DNA of 64,000 nt from Homalodisca vitripennis (Eukaryota; Arthropoda; Insecta; Hemiptera; Cicadellidae). The stretch is from positions 191,974,001 through 192,038,000 of the forward strand of contig NC_060207.1 in the NCBI RefSeq assembly GCF_021130785.1, in the 5' to 3' direction. The position numbers were made by a program, and so were the translations under genes. This document shows, in pieces, positions 47,965-60,823 of this stretch (within the stretch, counting starts at the first letter, position 1; each line of letters starts with the position of its first letter). The notes beneath the pieces were generated by a model that was not told where the DNA came from, did no database searches, and saw nothing but the letters and a program-made list of their open reading frames with translations.

Positions 47965-50900
47965 TGACATTGATTGGGGCTGTTTAAGTTATTACATTCA
48001 ATGTTTTGACAACATAAAATAGGTACTTTATTACATCGTAAGTAAAGAGTGTCCTCAAAGCAACTGAAAGAAGAGCCTTCTTGAATATGTTGCTATAACA
48101 TAGTATAAGCTTCACAACAGACATTGAAAATCCAGAGAAATTAGTTTGGAAAATAAGTAATAGAAATTATTTAAACTGTTTGTAGGAAAAGTTGCACTAA
48201 AATGAGTTCCAAAGATTTCTGTTCAATACAATGTAACATAGTTGTTTATACATAATTCGAAAGGTCACAACATAAATTTAATAATAAAAAAAATGCATTG
48301 TAGGAATTGGATGTGCCAGAGAGCCAGTAAAGAAGTAATAGAGTTTTATACGAAATAATAATAATAAATAATTCTTTACTATAATGCCAATTGTTGTTTT
48401 GTTGAAAATGTTTTTTTGCAACAATAAAGAACTTTAAAATTAGTTTAAAATTTTTAATTCTCATTACTTGTAGCTAGATAATAACATGATAGGTATAGGT
48501 TTAGAATAGTAAACTTTAAATAAACATAGTTAGGGAGAATGTTTCAAGATTGTTCATACTGATTGAAAAGGTTTACATCATAATTTTTTAGATGTTTAGT
48601 CCTTCCATGGACAGCCATCTTCAATGAAACATTAATATTAAAGCAGGACCTTTATACTCACTCAGGTCTTATTGGCAAGCATATGACGGAATTAGGAAAT
48701 ATAAATAGGGAACAGACGATAAAAATCTTTTATACTCGTAATATGTTGATTCATCGCAATTTGAAGTGTGAATGGTGAACTTCATGGCCAATGCTTTCTT
48801 TGCAGTTCTAAGTGTCCGCTGACATTCATATTCAGTCATTCGAAGTTCATGTGTCTACTTCAATCTTAAAATTCACAAAAATACTTTGAAACAGCCTAAT
48901 CTCAAGCCAAGTCATTGTGCTTGACTAAAATCTTATCGAACTGACCTCAATATTGCATTTTTAGACATAACTAGCCAGCTTTACTGACTGGCTATCTCAA
49001 TAAATTTTCTACCTTCACAGTGTACCACTGTTAATAACATTGCCTATAAACACAGGCATTTCATGTACCAAGTAAGTGTCAATTTTTCTCCTATTGTATA
49101 CCATACAAGCCTTCAATGGATGGATTGGATGGATGGTTGTTCGTGCCTTTGATGGATACCACCAGTAAGTGAAGTGAGACTAGCAACTAATTACTTTTAC
49201 AGTACAGAAAAAAGTATGCGCTTATGTCATATCAACCAAATTACCATCCGATTTTTTTTTTCAGAAATATTTATATATTTTTCACAGTACTTCATCCCTT
49301 GCACTTAAGACTTTGCAGCAATGAGGTACTTTTTTTCCTTCGAATAACACCAGCCTCACAGTTCTTTCTCTAAAAAATCAATAAATCCATAGATTATTTA
49401 GTTTTTCCTGGAAAACTTTTTGGATTATTTACTATGGATTTTTTTATAACAATATGCAACTAATAAATATGAGAATGAGCAAACCTCTGATCTTTAAGGC
49501 AGTGTATTGTTTTTCTTTTTTTTAGTTTAACTCATTTCTAGTCATATAAACTTCATTGAAGACAGAGAAATATTTTTAAACTTGTTGATCACTTATCGGG
49601 TATTTAAAATCAAACGTTTGTGAAATTTCCATCTTATTTCAAACTTATAAGTGATTGTCATGTTACTATAACGTCGAGAAAATAGTTCCTATTAATGATA
49701 AATACTTAATGAAATTGAAATGTTAAGTAAATTTTAATCAAAAAATTATTAGTTATTCAATAAAATATTACTTAAGAAAACAAAAATTGTTAGATAATGA
49801 ATGTTTTAATAAATTAAATAAATACATTTTAAAATTATTTTTTTCAGTTACCTATCGTATACAAACTGTTAAAATTCTATATTCTTTTATTTAACTGTTT
49901 TTATTTGGGCCTGAATACAAATTACTCCAAATACTTTGTTAAATTTCTACAATTCCTCGTGGAATAATCAACAATTAATTTTAGCTGTACGTTTTTTAGA
50001 TTTAAGTTTTCCTCCCCCCCCCCCAAACTCAATTCCCCCAAACCCCCCCCAATCTTTATCTAGAATTGTGGTTATACAATTTAATTCTAAGAAATTTACT
50101 CGATCGTACACCGATTTCTTCATACCTTACTTTCATATTACACTACTATTTGTATGTAATTCTTTGAGTATGTAATCATACGGTCTGTTTACTTGTTGTG
50201 ATTGTTTGTTACTTGTTTTTTGTTGCTTGTCCGTAATACTCTGAATCTATAGGAAAATGTATTGTAGGGATCGTCTAGTTTTCCCTAAGAGTTAGTTCAA
50301 TTTTCACTAGAAGTCCTTAGTTTTCTCTTCTAGGAAGTAGTTACCGATACTAGGAAGATGCCTTGAAGCGATTTAACTTTATCAACTTCTCTTCTCCAAG
50401 CCAAATTCCTCCCCAGTCCCATTGGGCTGCAACAGTAAATATGATACCGGAACATTCCTGTAAAGAACTATTAATATCTGTAAAAACTAGCAGATAAACT
50501 GATACTCTATTCGTTGAATCAGTAGAATCAATAGAATCAGTCTTGTTGTGTGAACATGTATGTTTACAGTACAACGAAATAAAAAGCGCAAGACCTAGAC
50601 CAATAAGAGCATAGCAAGTTACGTACCTCGTATTTCAACTTCTGTAAGAAAAGCATCTTTGTAGTTTATGAAAAGCCCTCTAAAATTTTGATGAAAAATT
50701 AAATTAAATATACCCAACGATAAAATTTACTTTTCAAATTGAAAAAAACAGTGTTTTTATATGTAATTAATGTTTAAATGGAAAATCAAGCCAAGTTAAT
50801 TAATAGAGTTTTTGTTTTGTAATCAAAAGTAAACTTAATCCAAAAAAATCTCGAACGTATTGACAAATAAGATGAACGTATAATACAAACGTTTGAAAAA

Positions 50901-51380
50901 AAAAACAAAAAACTTTAAGTTATTTAGTAAAAAAGCCCGTTTACTAAAGGAATCCAAAAGTATTTAGAAACAATTTCAACATAAACATAACCTTTTCCAA
51001 ACGAATAAGACGAAAAATTTATTTAAAAATTAAAAAATATTAAATGAAAATAAAAGTGGAACTTAGAAAATAAGCTTAGAAAGTTGTAAAAATGTATGGT
51101 GTTACAAAAGAAACTACAAAAATGTAATAACATAAATTAAGTTAAAGTACATGAGAAATATTTAAAATTCAAATAAAAAATATATATTACCAAACACACA
51201 GTACGAACCAATTAATATTTTTCAAACGTCTAATTATTAAGTTCAGTTTTTTTTTTTTTTGCACAAATATTTTGGTGTATCTGTAAAATAGTATAAAAAT
51301 ATGAAGAGTAAAAGTTAATTATGGTTTGGACCAATTCAAAAATTACCTTTCCTTTATTCAAAATAATATCTCCTTGACCC
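47965..51380. other. AT-rich intergenic DNA
   Basis: Small features only: a GGAT-rich micro-array at about 49118-49140, poly(C) tracts at 50014-50024, 50035-50039 and 50043-50050, and a 9-base tandem repeat of GAATCAGTA type at 50516-50540 that makes a DSIDSTDST-like minus-strand peptide. No gene recognised. Confidence 0.5.
50014..50050 (-). other. Poly(C) tracts (G-rich on minus strand)
   Basis: C runs of 11, 5 and 8 bases within 37 bases, conspicuous in this AT-rich setting. Long enough to allow a quadruplex on the minus strand. Confidence 0.6.
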
Positions 51381-51383
51381 AGC

Positions 51384-51388
<5 letters not shown>

Positions 51389-51437
<49 letters not shown>
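51389..51437. repeat. (AT)n microsatellite
   Basis: About 24 dinucleotide units, followed by GTATATTATACC. Confidence 0.9.
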
Positions 51438-51439
<2 letters not shown>

Positions 51440-51442
<3 letters not shown>

Positions 51443-51820
51443 TATACCTTTTCTGACGCAAATATTTTATTAATCTTTCCAGCTGAAAATTGTGCTTTAA
51501 TGTTCTTGGAAAACACTTATATTATTTGAAATTGATAACGAATGGCCTTGTGGAATAAATTTTAAAATGTTCCACAGTTTTAGTAATTTTTCCACTAACT
51601 AACCTGTAAAATTGACTTCCAAATTTAAACTATTACAAATTTTAGAAAAAAATATTTGTTTAAAATTTTGCATTAATCAACATAAGTTTTTTATCCAATA
51701 TTGAATACGTCACGGGTGGATAAAATGTATTAAATAGAATAAAATTAATACACAAGATATTTGTAGGTATTAAGATAGAATTAATAAATATTTAATTATG
51801 TGTATTAGTTTGAATAATTT
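51440..51820. other. AT-rich intergenic DNA, nothing recognised
   Basis: No supported feature. Confidence 0.5.
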
Positions 51821-51824
51821 CGAC

Positions 51825-52085
51825 GTGCCATGAGTATAGTTGTTGAAGTTGGATGAAGTTGTCCTGCACTGATAAAAGATGTTCTGTCGCATGATGTTGC
51901 AATCAGGGAGGTAAACAATGAAAGCAGATGACTTTGTATGACCTCAGTTGGTCGATGGTTGCCGATCAGATCGCGGTAAAATGACGTATTGCACAGTCGT
52001 TGAGTGGGTAGGGAGGGGGTTGAAGTATACAAATTCAGGGTACAGGGCTTCCAATGGTTTATTTTTCCTGCATCTGGAGATGGAA
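51825..52085. promoter_or_regulatory. GC-raised island, candidate regulatory element
   Basis: About 260 bases of higher GC and complexity, crossed by a 75-codon minus-strand ORF (51805-52032) without a known domain. Contains TGACCTCAG (nuclear receptor half-site TGACCT) and TGACGT (CRE-like) at about 51938 and 51983. Candidate conserved noncoding DNA. Confidence 0.25.
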
Positions 52086-52089
52086 ATCT

Positions 52090-53085
52090 GTTAAGAAATT
52101 AATCATGTCAATTTCTGTGCAAGAAATATTTCACAACTATAAATTGTTTACTTTTTTGAGCACCTTGAATTTTTTTGAGCAAATGAATTGTTGAATTTTT
52201 CTTTCTATTATAAATGAAACTGCAAATACTGGAGTAAGAATTTGTAATTAAAGGTGATTAGGTTTGAATTTTATAAATTAATAAAGGTTCATGTTGTGAA
52301 ACACATTTTTATGAGAAACAATTATTATGGTCTTGCTGGATGTGCATAAAACGTTTTTTTTTTTTTTTTTAATTTTTTGAAGTAGCCTAACATTACTGTA
52401 ACTGGCTTTTATAGTAAAGTATTGTGTTATGTACCTTAAAAAAAGGATCAATTTCATTTAATTTATTTTGAGACTTTTCATCTCTACAATAATAAACAGT
52501 TTTTAGGTATTTTTTATTAGGTTACACTTTTATGTCATGTATATAACTTTAAATTAAAATATTTTAACTGCATTTGTAAATTTCATTCATATAATAAATA
52601 TAATTTCACTACATTATGTATTTTTAAATATTGCATAAATTACTTTTTACCCCGATCCTAAATGATCTGTTCCTGAAATGGTAGTCTACATATTAGTTTC
52701 TTATCCCAAATTTTGTCTTTTTAGAAAAGGCAAATTTAATACTGTAGATTCATGATCTTATTAAATCTACTGATACCCTTGTATATATAAGTCTCAAAAT
52801 TGAATCAGCTCAGAAGTACTACGACTGTTTAAAATTATGACATTTTACCAGCAGACACGAATGTATTGGTTTTTGTACTAGTTATTTATCATTTAGACTC
52901 CGTTACAAATGTTTCGTACAGGTTTCTGCAATAAACACATCGTGATTGCATGTCAAATTTTATTTTCAATTTCTCCACTTCATAGTTAAACTACTTTAAA
53001 ACTTGTTTTAAGAAAATTATAAACCTATACATAAAGGTATTATTTTTTACATAATATACCGATGTATCTTGAGAACATTGTAGTC
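52090..53085. other. AT-rich intergenic DNA
   Basis: A poly(T) run at about 52354-52370; nothing else recognised. Confidence 0.5.
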
Positions 53086-53089
53086 TCAT

Positions 53090-53300
53090 CTTCTAGGGAA
53101 CAGACTTTAGCCAATTACTTGTCTGCTTTATTTTCTACCATAATGAGCTGTCCAAGCTGCTCGCTTCATCTGGCCTGTTATTAATCAAGGCCGCCATCAT
53201 GAAAACCCAGCCTTTGATGGAGCCTCATTTGGCCACAAGTGGAGCAAAAATTAAACACTCCTTCACGACAAACTTTCATAAACTCTGATTTGTTTCGAAC
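53090..53300. promoter_or_regulatory. GC-raised island with TCF-like site
   Basis: Higher GC from about 53140 to 53280 with ATTAATCAAGGCCGCC, CCTTTGATGG (TCF/LEF-like, about 53212) and TTTGGCCAC. No ORF over 60 codons, which favours noncoding regulatory sequence. Confidence 0.3.
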
Positions 53301-53304
53301 TGAC

Positions 53305-53940
53305 TTCAGCGTGTTATAACTCAGTACAGAAAGGGATCTTCAATATTTTATTCCTATTCTACGTTTTGGATTTTAATTTGTTAAGTTCAACATGTGAACG
53401 TCGAGTTTCTTAATCCACTATTAATTTAAAAATTTTAAATTTGAATTTCTGTAGCATGAATGCCTATAAAACATTTATAATTTACTGCTAAATCATACTT
53501 ATTCTAAACGGGAAATAAATTCAGCATCAGCTAGAAGTTCATAGCGTAATAATTAGAAGAGTACCTGACGATAAAATTTTAGTTTTTTGTACAACAGATT
53601 TCCAGCCAAGTACACTTTTTAGTGAAAGTGGGATGGAAGAGTTTTAGTTACATTAAATCTTAAAAAATACCCCTTGAAAGTAAAAAGCGTGGCGGATGTT
53701 TTAATTTTTCTAATTGTAAACCAAACTTAACTGTGTTGTAATTTTTAATTCTTTCCGACATTTTTAGTATATTAATCACGTCTTTGTAGCTAATCAAAAA
53801 TCTTTAAAATTACTTGTTTAAATAATCTTTCAATTTTAAAAATTGATTAAAAACGTTCTAGAGTGTACAGGCTTTTTGCATATAAATTTTTGTTTCAAGA
53901 GTGAAGATTAAACCAAAACGCGGCAGAACTTTAATACGTA
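53305..53940. other. AT-rich intergenic DNA, nothing recognised
   Basis: No supported feature. Confidence 0.5.
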
Positions 53941-54056
53941 CTTATAAAATGTATAATGTTATGTCTCATACTTATATTTTAATAAGTTTCATACTTATAA
54001 CTTGTATAATATTATGTCTCATACTTATACTTTGATAAGTTTCATACTTATCAAAT
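53941..54056 (+). repeat. 54-bp direct duplication
   Basis: GTATAATGTTATGTCTCATA at about 53950 recurs with one change at about 54004, and ATAAGTTTCATACTTAT follows both. Two units of about 54 bases, just upstream of the 126-bp satellite. Confidence 0.85.
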
Positions 54057-54089
54057 CAATGTTATATTCTTTTGCGTAATAAAATTAGT

Positions 54090-54930
54090 TTATACGTAAA
54101 CTCTAAAATATATAATCTAAAAAGAGAGCATTTTCAATTTTTTTAGCACATGAGCCGATATATTAATAATTATACAATTACCTTCAATATACAATTTATA
54201 AAATAATAAAACTATTTTAGATGTAAACTCTAAAGTGTATAATCTAAAAAGAGAGCATTTTCAATTTTTTAGCACATGAGCCGATATATTAATAATTATA
54301 CAATTACCTTCAATATACAATTTATAAAATAATAAAACTATTTTAGATGTAAACTCTAAAGTGTATAATCTAAAAAGAGAGCATTTTCAATTTTTTAGCA
54401 CATGAGCCGATATATTAATAAATAATTACCTTCAATATACAATTTATAAAATAATAAAACTATTTTAGATGTAAACTCTAAAATGTATAATCTAAAAAGA
54501 GAGCATTTTCAATTTTTTTAGCACATGAGCCGATATATTAATAATTATACAACTACCTTCAATATACAATTTATAAAATAATAAAACTATTTTAGATGTA
54601 AACTCTAAAGTGTAAAATCTAAAAAAGAGCATTTTCAATTTTTTAGCACATGAGCCGATATATTAATAATTATACAATTACCTTCAATATACAATTTATA
54701 AAATAATAAAACTATTTTTAGATGTAAACTCTAAAGTGTATAATCTAAAAAGAGAGCATTTTCAATTTTTTAGCACATGAGCCGATATATTAATAATTAT
54801 ACAATTACCTTCAATATACAATTTATAAAATAATAAAACTATTTTAGATGTAAACTCTAAAGTGTATAATCTAAAAAAGAGCATTTTCAATTTTTTAGCA
54901 TATTAGACGATATATTATTAATTATAAAAA
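54090..54930 (+). repeat. 126-bp AT-rich satellite, about 6.7 copies
   Basis: Units start at GATGTAAACTCTAAA: 54221, 54347, 54469, 54596, 54722, 54848 (spacings 126, 122, 127, 126, 126). Each has AAAAGAGAGCATTTTCAATT, GCACATGAGCCGATATATTA and ACCTTCAATATACAATTTAT. Copies are almost identical, with only small indels and single changes; the first and last are diverged or truncated. High homogeneity means recent expansion or active homogenisation. Confidence 0.95.
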
Positions 54931-54934
54931 TAAC

Positions 54935-55750
54935 TATTTACCTTAACGAAAACTATGTTAATAACGTTTGCAGTGACATCTGCATTTATTACAGCAAACA
55001 CCCAAAACACCCAACAGAACCTTTTTGCTGTTATCAACAATTTTAAACAGATAATACCCATAGTAAGTAATTAATTGGTCATAGGTAATTCTACACATTC
55101 CACATATTAATATGATATTTTCTTCAATAATATTTATAATAAAGAATGTCTGTTTTCTAATTCATAGTTTTTTTACGAGGGTTAGGTAGTTACTTTTATT
55201 CTTGCTGCTAGAGAATTTCAGTTATAAAATTAATGTTGCAATAAAACCGATAAATTTACCATTCAAATAGAAAATGTACCTATGGCACGAGCTTGTAGAC
55301 TCATTTTTAAACGTTATTATATATTTTGCTTTTACACTTGCTGATTCATTTTATCCCAAAATGAAACTCCTGTAAAACATCTGAAATTCTATTCCAAAAC
55401 CAAATATGGAATTTACTTCAGAGTAAACTCAAACCCTGGTTTTAAATCAGTACCTACTCTGATTTAAACTTTTCTTGAATCCCCAAAAATAGAAAGACAT
55501 GAACATTACATCGTTTACCTACTGCAAATTATTTTATTACGCTGATTTTATATAAATTTACCTTCAGTGCAAATTGCTTGGGCAAGTATACTATATTTTC
55601 ACCGATCTTAACCTCTTCTCTTTGTTAGTCATAATAAATGTTGTTAGTTAGCCCTAAACAATGAGAAGTTTAAGACTGAGCCCATGCATATTCATACAAA
55701 ACTTTCATTTTGAAATTGTGTAATTGAAATAAAAGTAATTGTAAAATTGT
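54935..55750. other. AT-rich intergenic DNA, nothing recognised
   Basis: No supported feature. Confidence 0.5.
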
Positions 55751-55753
55751 AAA

Positions 55754-55791
55754 TCTTCTATATTGTGTAATCAATTACACAATATAGAAGA
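55754..55791. repeat. Perfect 18-bp palindrome, CA centre
   Basis: Arms TCTTCTATATTGTGTAAT (55754-55771) and its exact reverse complement (55774-55791) flank CA. Confidence 0.95.
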
Positions 55792-56005
55792 AAGGTTTTC
55801 AAGTTTGTATGTTTTATTCAAGCAAAAATTAAATTTGCTCATTCAGTTTGCTATTATTTCTTAAGATAATGACCATTAATTTAAAAGGTTAAAATTACAT
55901 TTGGCTCAACTAAAATCAGTCATTAAGCATCATACATTTACTTACTTGTTGTTCAGAAGTCATTTAAAACAACTTTTTAGCAATCATTGGTTTTAAGATT
56001 GAGAT

Positions 56006-56035
56006 TGTGTAATATGTTGCACAACATATTACACA
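56006..56035. repeat. Perfect 14-bp palindrome, CA centre
   Basis: Arms TGTGTAATATGTTG (56006-56019) and exact complement (56022-56035) flank CA. Shares GTGTAAT with the palindrome 215 bases upstream. Confidence 0.95.
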
Positions 56036-56067
56036 TTACAATATAATACTATAATATTACAACATAT

Positions 56068-56226
56068 TGTTTTCAGTGACATTTTTATCATTACTTCCAT
56101 TTTTATAATGGGTATTTATTAACATTTGCGTATTTCAAAAATAGATTTTCTTTTCAATTGATTTTATGGTATCTGTGACGTATTAAGTGCAATACTGTAC
56201 TCACAGTTTCAAAGACTGGAGTTTAC
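56068..56226 (+). repeat. 159-bp direct repeat, copy 1
   Basis: Matches 56938-57096 without indels and with about five substitutions. Starts TGTTTTCAGTGACATTTT, ends GACTGGAGTTTAC. Too short and without TG...CA ends for a clear LTR. Confidence 0.92.
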
Positions 56227-56658
56227 ACATAAGAATTATTCAGTATAATAGCAACTATAATAGTGAAAGCAATATTTACATAGTTCTTATCTGTTAATTC
56301 CAATAAACCTGGCACAATGGAAGGTGTAAATGCAGTAACAAACGCGTTTACTACCAGCAATTACTGGAATAATTTGTATTTGCTTCTTCTTTTAGCAAAT
56401 ACATGTAAATAAAACTTGACTTTTCCTTACATTTCTGATTATATGTTACTTAATTACGAAGCATTAATCGGCACTTGATGACAAGTCGTTGAACCAACCA
56501 GACGTTAGTAAAATTACTGCATTTTTACGTTTTCAACACCGCGATGTTGTGTTGAATAGATGGCAGATTATTTCCTGGATAAAAAACTGGATATAAATAT
56601 TTTACATCTAAACAAAGCATAAAAATATTTTAGCTGTTTTTGGGTTACTAAAAGGCAT

Positions 56659-56919
56659 TCATTGCTGAGGAGATATAATGCAATAGATCAACTGATACAA
56701 AAGTCGTACCGTTCGTTTTGGAAAACAATTTGTTAAGAAGTTCTTGGTACTCCATATTGGAAGAAAATTTAAGAAGCAAAGGTGAAATAGTTTAGTCACT
56801 TTACCCTTGAACATTCTGTTCATGTTAAGTATTTTGGTGAAGTTAGTCTGCTCTAAAAGCATCTGGCATATTTGTGAAGGTTCAGCTTTGCCTGCCTCCA
56901 CCAAAAACAATAGTTTCAT
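56659..56919 (-). CDS. Unrecognised 86-codon ORF between direct repeats
   Basis: The start at 56919 follows an in-frame stop about 20 bases upstream. The product has a protein-like mix (EAGKAEPSQICQMLLEQ, then a hydrophobic, basic second half) unlike the low-complexity ORFs around it. I recognise no family. It lies wholly between the two 159-bp direct repeats, so it could be cargo or a decayed fragment of a small mobile element. A chance ORF is also possible. Confidence 0.2.
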   Translation of the reverse strand: MKLLFLVEAGKAEPSQICQMLLEQTNFTKILNMNRMFKGKVTKLFHLCFLNFLPIWSTKNFLTNCFPKRTVRLLYQLIYCIISPQQ

Positions 56920-56937
56920 TTCATGATCAATTTACTA

Positions 56938-57096
56938 TGTTTTCAGTGACATTTTTATAATTACTTCCATTTTTATAATGGGTATTTATTAACATTTACG
57001 TATTTCAAAATTGGATTTTCTTTTCAATTGAGTTTATGGTATCTGTGACGTATTAAGTGCAATACTGTACTCACAGTTTCAAAGACTGGAGTTTAC
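56938..57096 (+). repeat. 159-bp direct repeat, copy 2
   Basis: Exactly 870 bases downstream of copy 1, about 97 percent identical by eye. Confidence 0.92.
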
Positions 57097-57099
57097 TCA

Positions 57100-58285
57100 T
57101 CCCCTTCAATACTCCTAATCTCAATGGATGACTCAATCTCAAATAATGATAAATGACAAAAATAAATCCAAAAAAACTATCACGCTGCCAGGAAATTGCA
57201 GTGTTCAAAAGTTTAGTATTAAGTATGCTTAATAATATGCCACAGTCCAACGTAAAAACACAATGACAATTATTGTTTTCAATACCTCCAAAAATCACTA
57301 TTTAATTGTAGCATTAGTTACTGTCTAACAGATTATTCACCTCAGTGCCAGTAAGAATTGCTAGCAGCAAAACCCTTCACTTTAAGTAATCGCTTTTGTT
57401 TAACTACATTTTTTTAAGCATTTGTTGCTTTTACTGAATGATAATGTTATGTTTATAAAATTATTAAACACATTAATGATTTTATAAAATTAAGCCGTTT
57501 GCGCCCAATTTTTTTTGGTATTGAAATATCAAATGGTGATAAGAAAAATATATGTTTAAACTCAAGTAATTTTGTTAAATAAGAAGTATAAATTACTTCT
57601 ATCGGCCACCTTTCATGTATATACTGTAAAAAATGTCATGTCTTTATTTTCAGATATTTTTTCTATGTTCCTGATACAAGATTCCCATATATTCAACATT
57701 AAATGCATGCAGTTACTTGAGGAATGATCAAATATTTTTTCAATTAATTTTATCTTCAAGAACGTTTTTATTTTTAAAGAGATGTGACTAAACAATTTAT
57801 TTTGTTACAACCATTAACGTAAATAATCATCCATTGCATTACCATTGGAGAATTTTTAAGTCCGATTTCACCTCATAAACCAATTCTTCACATGATGATC
57901 AGCTACGTTTTAAGAATTTAAGAACTAAACTTAGCAAAAACTTTATTGTAGATGATTATTTAAATGTTCTGAAAGCAATTTAAATCGGTTTTAAAACACT
58001 CCTGAGATACATGAAATTGTTACTGTTGTGGGAAATTATACCTTGCAAGTTTAAAATGACTAGAACTGTTATTGCAGTTCCTATGATGCAATAACTATTA
58101 CTAGTCAATAACTTATTACTAGTTAAAACTGACTAGTACCTGCATACCAGGCAATAGCAACTTCCTTATAATATTCAATAGAAATTAACTAGCGTAAATT
58201 AAATGTTCTGCATAAATTATAAGTCCTGACCCAAAATGAATCCATAAACGTACTGAAAATATTAAAATGTTGTATGAAAGCATTA
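57100..58285. other. AT-rich intergenic DNA with a small hairpin
   Basis: TTATTGCA (58069-58076) pairs with TGCAATAA (58087-58094). Otherwise nothing recognised; ORFs at 57071-57298 and 57613-57795 have no known domain. Confidence 0.5.
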
Positions 58286-58289
58286 ATTT

Positions 58290-58400
58290 AATGACACCGC
58301 AGCGTCGCGGCGAGGCTCAGGCCCGCGGTTTCCGGCCTGGGAGATGTAATTTCACTAAAACAGCTTCAGCCTCAAGAGCGTTGATTACTTTCGCTAAGAT
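58290..58400. promoter_or_regulatory. Short CpG-rich island
   Basis: 58293-58345 is very GC and CpG rich in a deep AT desert and contains a six-base stem CAGGCC (58318-58323) with GGCCTG (58334-58339). No ORF. Candidate conserved noncoding element. Confidence 0.3.
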
Positions 58401-58404
58401 ACCA

Positions 58405-60820
58405 GACTAACTCGGAAGTAAAAACACATTCTGAAATGGATTTTTCAGATGAGTCATTAATATTTTTTATTATAAATGTTATTAATCAATCATCGCACAA
58501 TGTATAAGATAAGAACTCAACGCGTAAGATGTATGTAGTTCAGTAAGGAAATCTTACAAATATCCATTGATATTCAAGTGTCCAGTTATATAGTTAACTA
58601 ACGGACAGCTTGTGTTCAAAATGAATTCTTCCTGTCATATATTGAAAGGTGCGCAGGTTGCTCTGTACACTATTACACCTAATCTTGGTAACTATATGCG
58701 TCCTTAATGAAACCTAAACATATAATACTGACGTAGATTCTCGTTTTTTAACTTCAACTATACACTTACTCGTATATAATTAATAACTTTAAAATAATAC
58801 AATACGCGCACAAGATTACGATGCAATTTTGAATTGATTAGTTTAAATCAATACTTGCTAACCTAAGAATATTGATATGCATTTTCAAAGGCCCCGCAAT
58901 GCAACATGCCCAAAGTCAAAATGTATTAAATTAAAAGTTTTTTTGGAAAGTACAATAGCCAATCCTGGACTTTATTATCTTGGAATATTTTGATATCTTA
59001 TCTTATCCGTTTTTTGTTTTGGTTGCTAAAAGCCCATCATAGCAAGGCCTAACTGCAACAGTATTGTCTCTTTACTGATGCCAAATTAATCTTCATCTCG
59101 AAATATTCAGTTGAAAATTTATCATTGACAGTTATGGAGGTTAATTCGTACAGCGCCTTTTCTGTGACAATTCTGTAATTACTGGGATGTTAATATTGTA
59201 TTTATAGGTAACTAATGAAATATAATTTTAACTTATAAATAGTTTATAAATAATTATAACCTTTAGTGTCTTTAAATGTAGAGATTTTAATTTTTTTTCT
59301 CTTTATAATCTAATAAAAAAAATACTATGTCCACAATTTCAGATAATTTGAATAGTGTATATTTTGAATTAACAGATAATTTTAGTTTCATATTAAATAA
59401 TTTAAATCCAATTAAAAACTTGTAAATTAGTGGATCACTTAGAAATACTATAAGGCTACTTTTATCCCATGCTTCTATAATATTATATACTTCTTAAATT
59501 TCCTCTTAACATTTTAAATTAGGAGATATCGGAAAACGTATAAGAGCAGCAACTATAAATTACTTGATATTTATAAAACTCTTGAATGTTGCTCTATAAT
59601 GAATAACTGAGATATAACAACCATTCTCTTTTGTCTAAACTAATATTTTTTTAAATATAATGAAATCAAAATTGTTTTTGAACTAGATAGGAAATGAACC
59701 AATGAAAGTCTTATTTGTAAAAACCAAATTTGAAATTAAAATTTGATTTGAATAATTAGTAATTATGACAACTATTTCATAACTAGTATAGATGCTATGC
59801 CAATATAATTCTCAAAACTGTGTGAAGAATTATGATATAGAGTATGTATATAACGTTCTAACTTTTTGTTATAGAATGCAAAATGATGCCATAGCAAAAT
59901 GAATTCCATTTAAGGCTATTTCGAAACATATTCCTTGGGAATGTAAAGTTTTATTTTATAAACATTTTTCATAATTTGTAATATTCTCAAAGGTTTGTAG
60001 TATATATTTTATTCTGGTGTATCTTTTTTTCTTGCTACTATCTATTGGAAAGTATGTGGTGGAGGTGCATGGTCTGAAATTGTAATTGTAATTAATTCTT
60101 AATGTGAATTATCTGAATAAACTATTGTTACTTTTTAAGAATCTAAACTCAAATACTTACTTGAAATCAATACATATATATCTAGTTCCATTTAGTACAA
60201 AGCTTGGTAATGTGTTGGCTCCAAATGTATCTTAGACTGTTAAATAATAAAGCCGTAAATAAACAATCACCTAGCATTTTATATCAGAAAATACATTTTG
60301 AATGCTTCTTTTTAAATAATCCTACAGATCATGATTTAAAAAAATACACCCATTAATTTAAGTTACATAGTATATATTAATTTGTATTCCGAATACTATT
60401 ATCCAATATAAAACAGTGCGCAACACATGTATTATAATACCAGCTAAATAACATAGTTAAAGTTTAGTCTATCTGTCATTTCTGTTAAATATTTATACAA
60501 ATTTAAGTAAATATCTGTAAAAAGTTGTTCATACGATGCTAGTGATTAACCCGTCTGATTATCATTTCAAGCAATATTGAACACCAGTGCTTTAAAAACA
60601 TTATTAGTTAAATAGTTACAGGAACAAAATTGTATTTTAACAATTTATACATTTTATATATCTAATTTTGGCTCTGTAGAGAAATAAAAATTTATATATT
60701 TTTTCTGTTTTAGGATTTTCTGTTGGATCAATTCCTCCTCTAAAAATCAACCGATCAACAATCTGATTGCAGAACCTTAATTTTGGATCCAACAGCGCAG
60801 CGGCAAAAGATGACTTATCC
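58405..60820. other. AT-rich intergenic DNA, nothing recognised
   Basis: No supported feature over 2.4 kb. Confidence 0.5.
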
Positions 60821-60823
60821 AGT

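Noticed and set aside
56068..57096. A complete LTR retrotransposon
   Set aside because: Repeats are short, lack canonical TG...CA ends, and the interior of about 710 bases has no gag, protease or RT signature.
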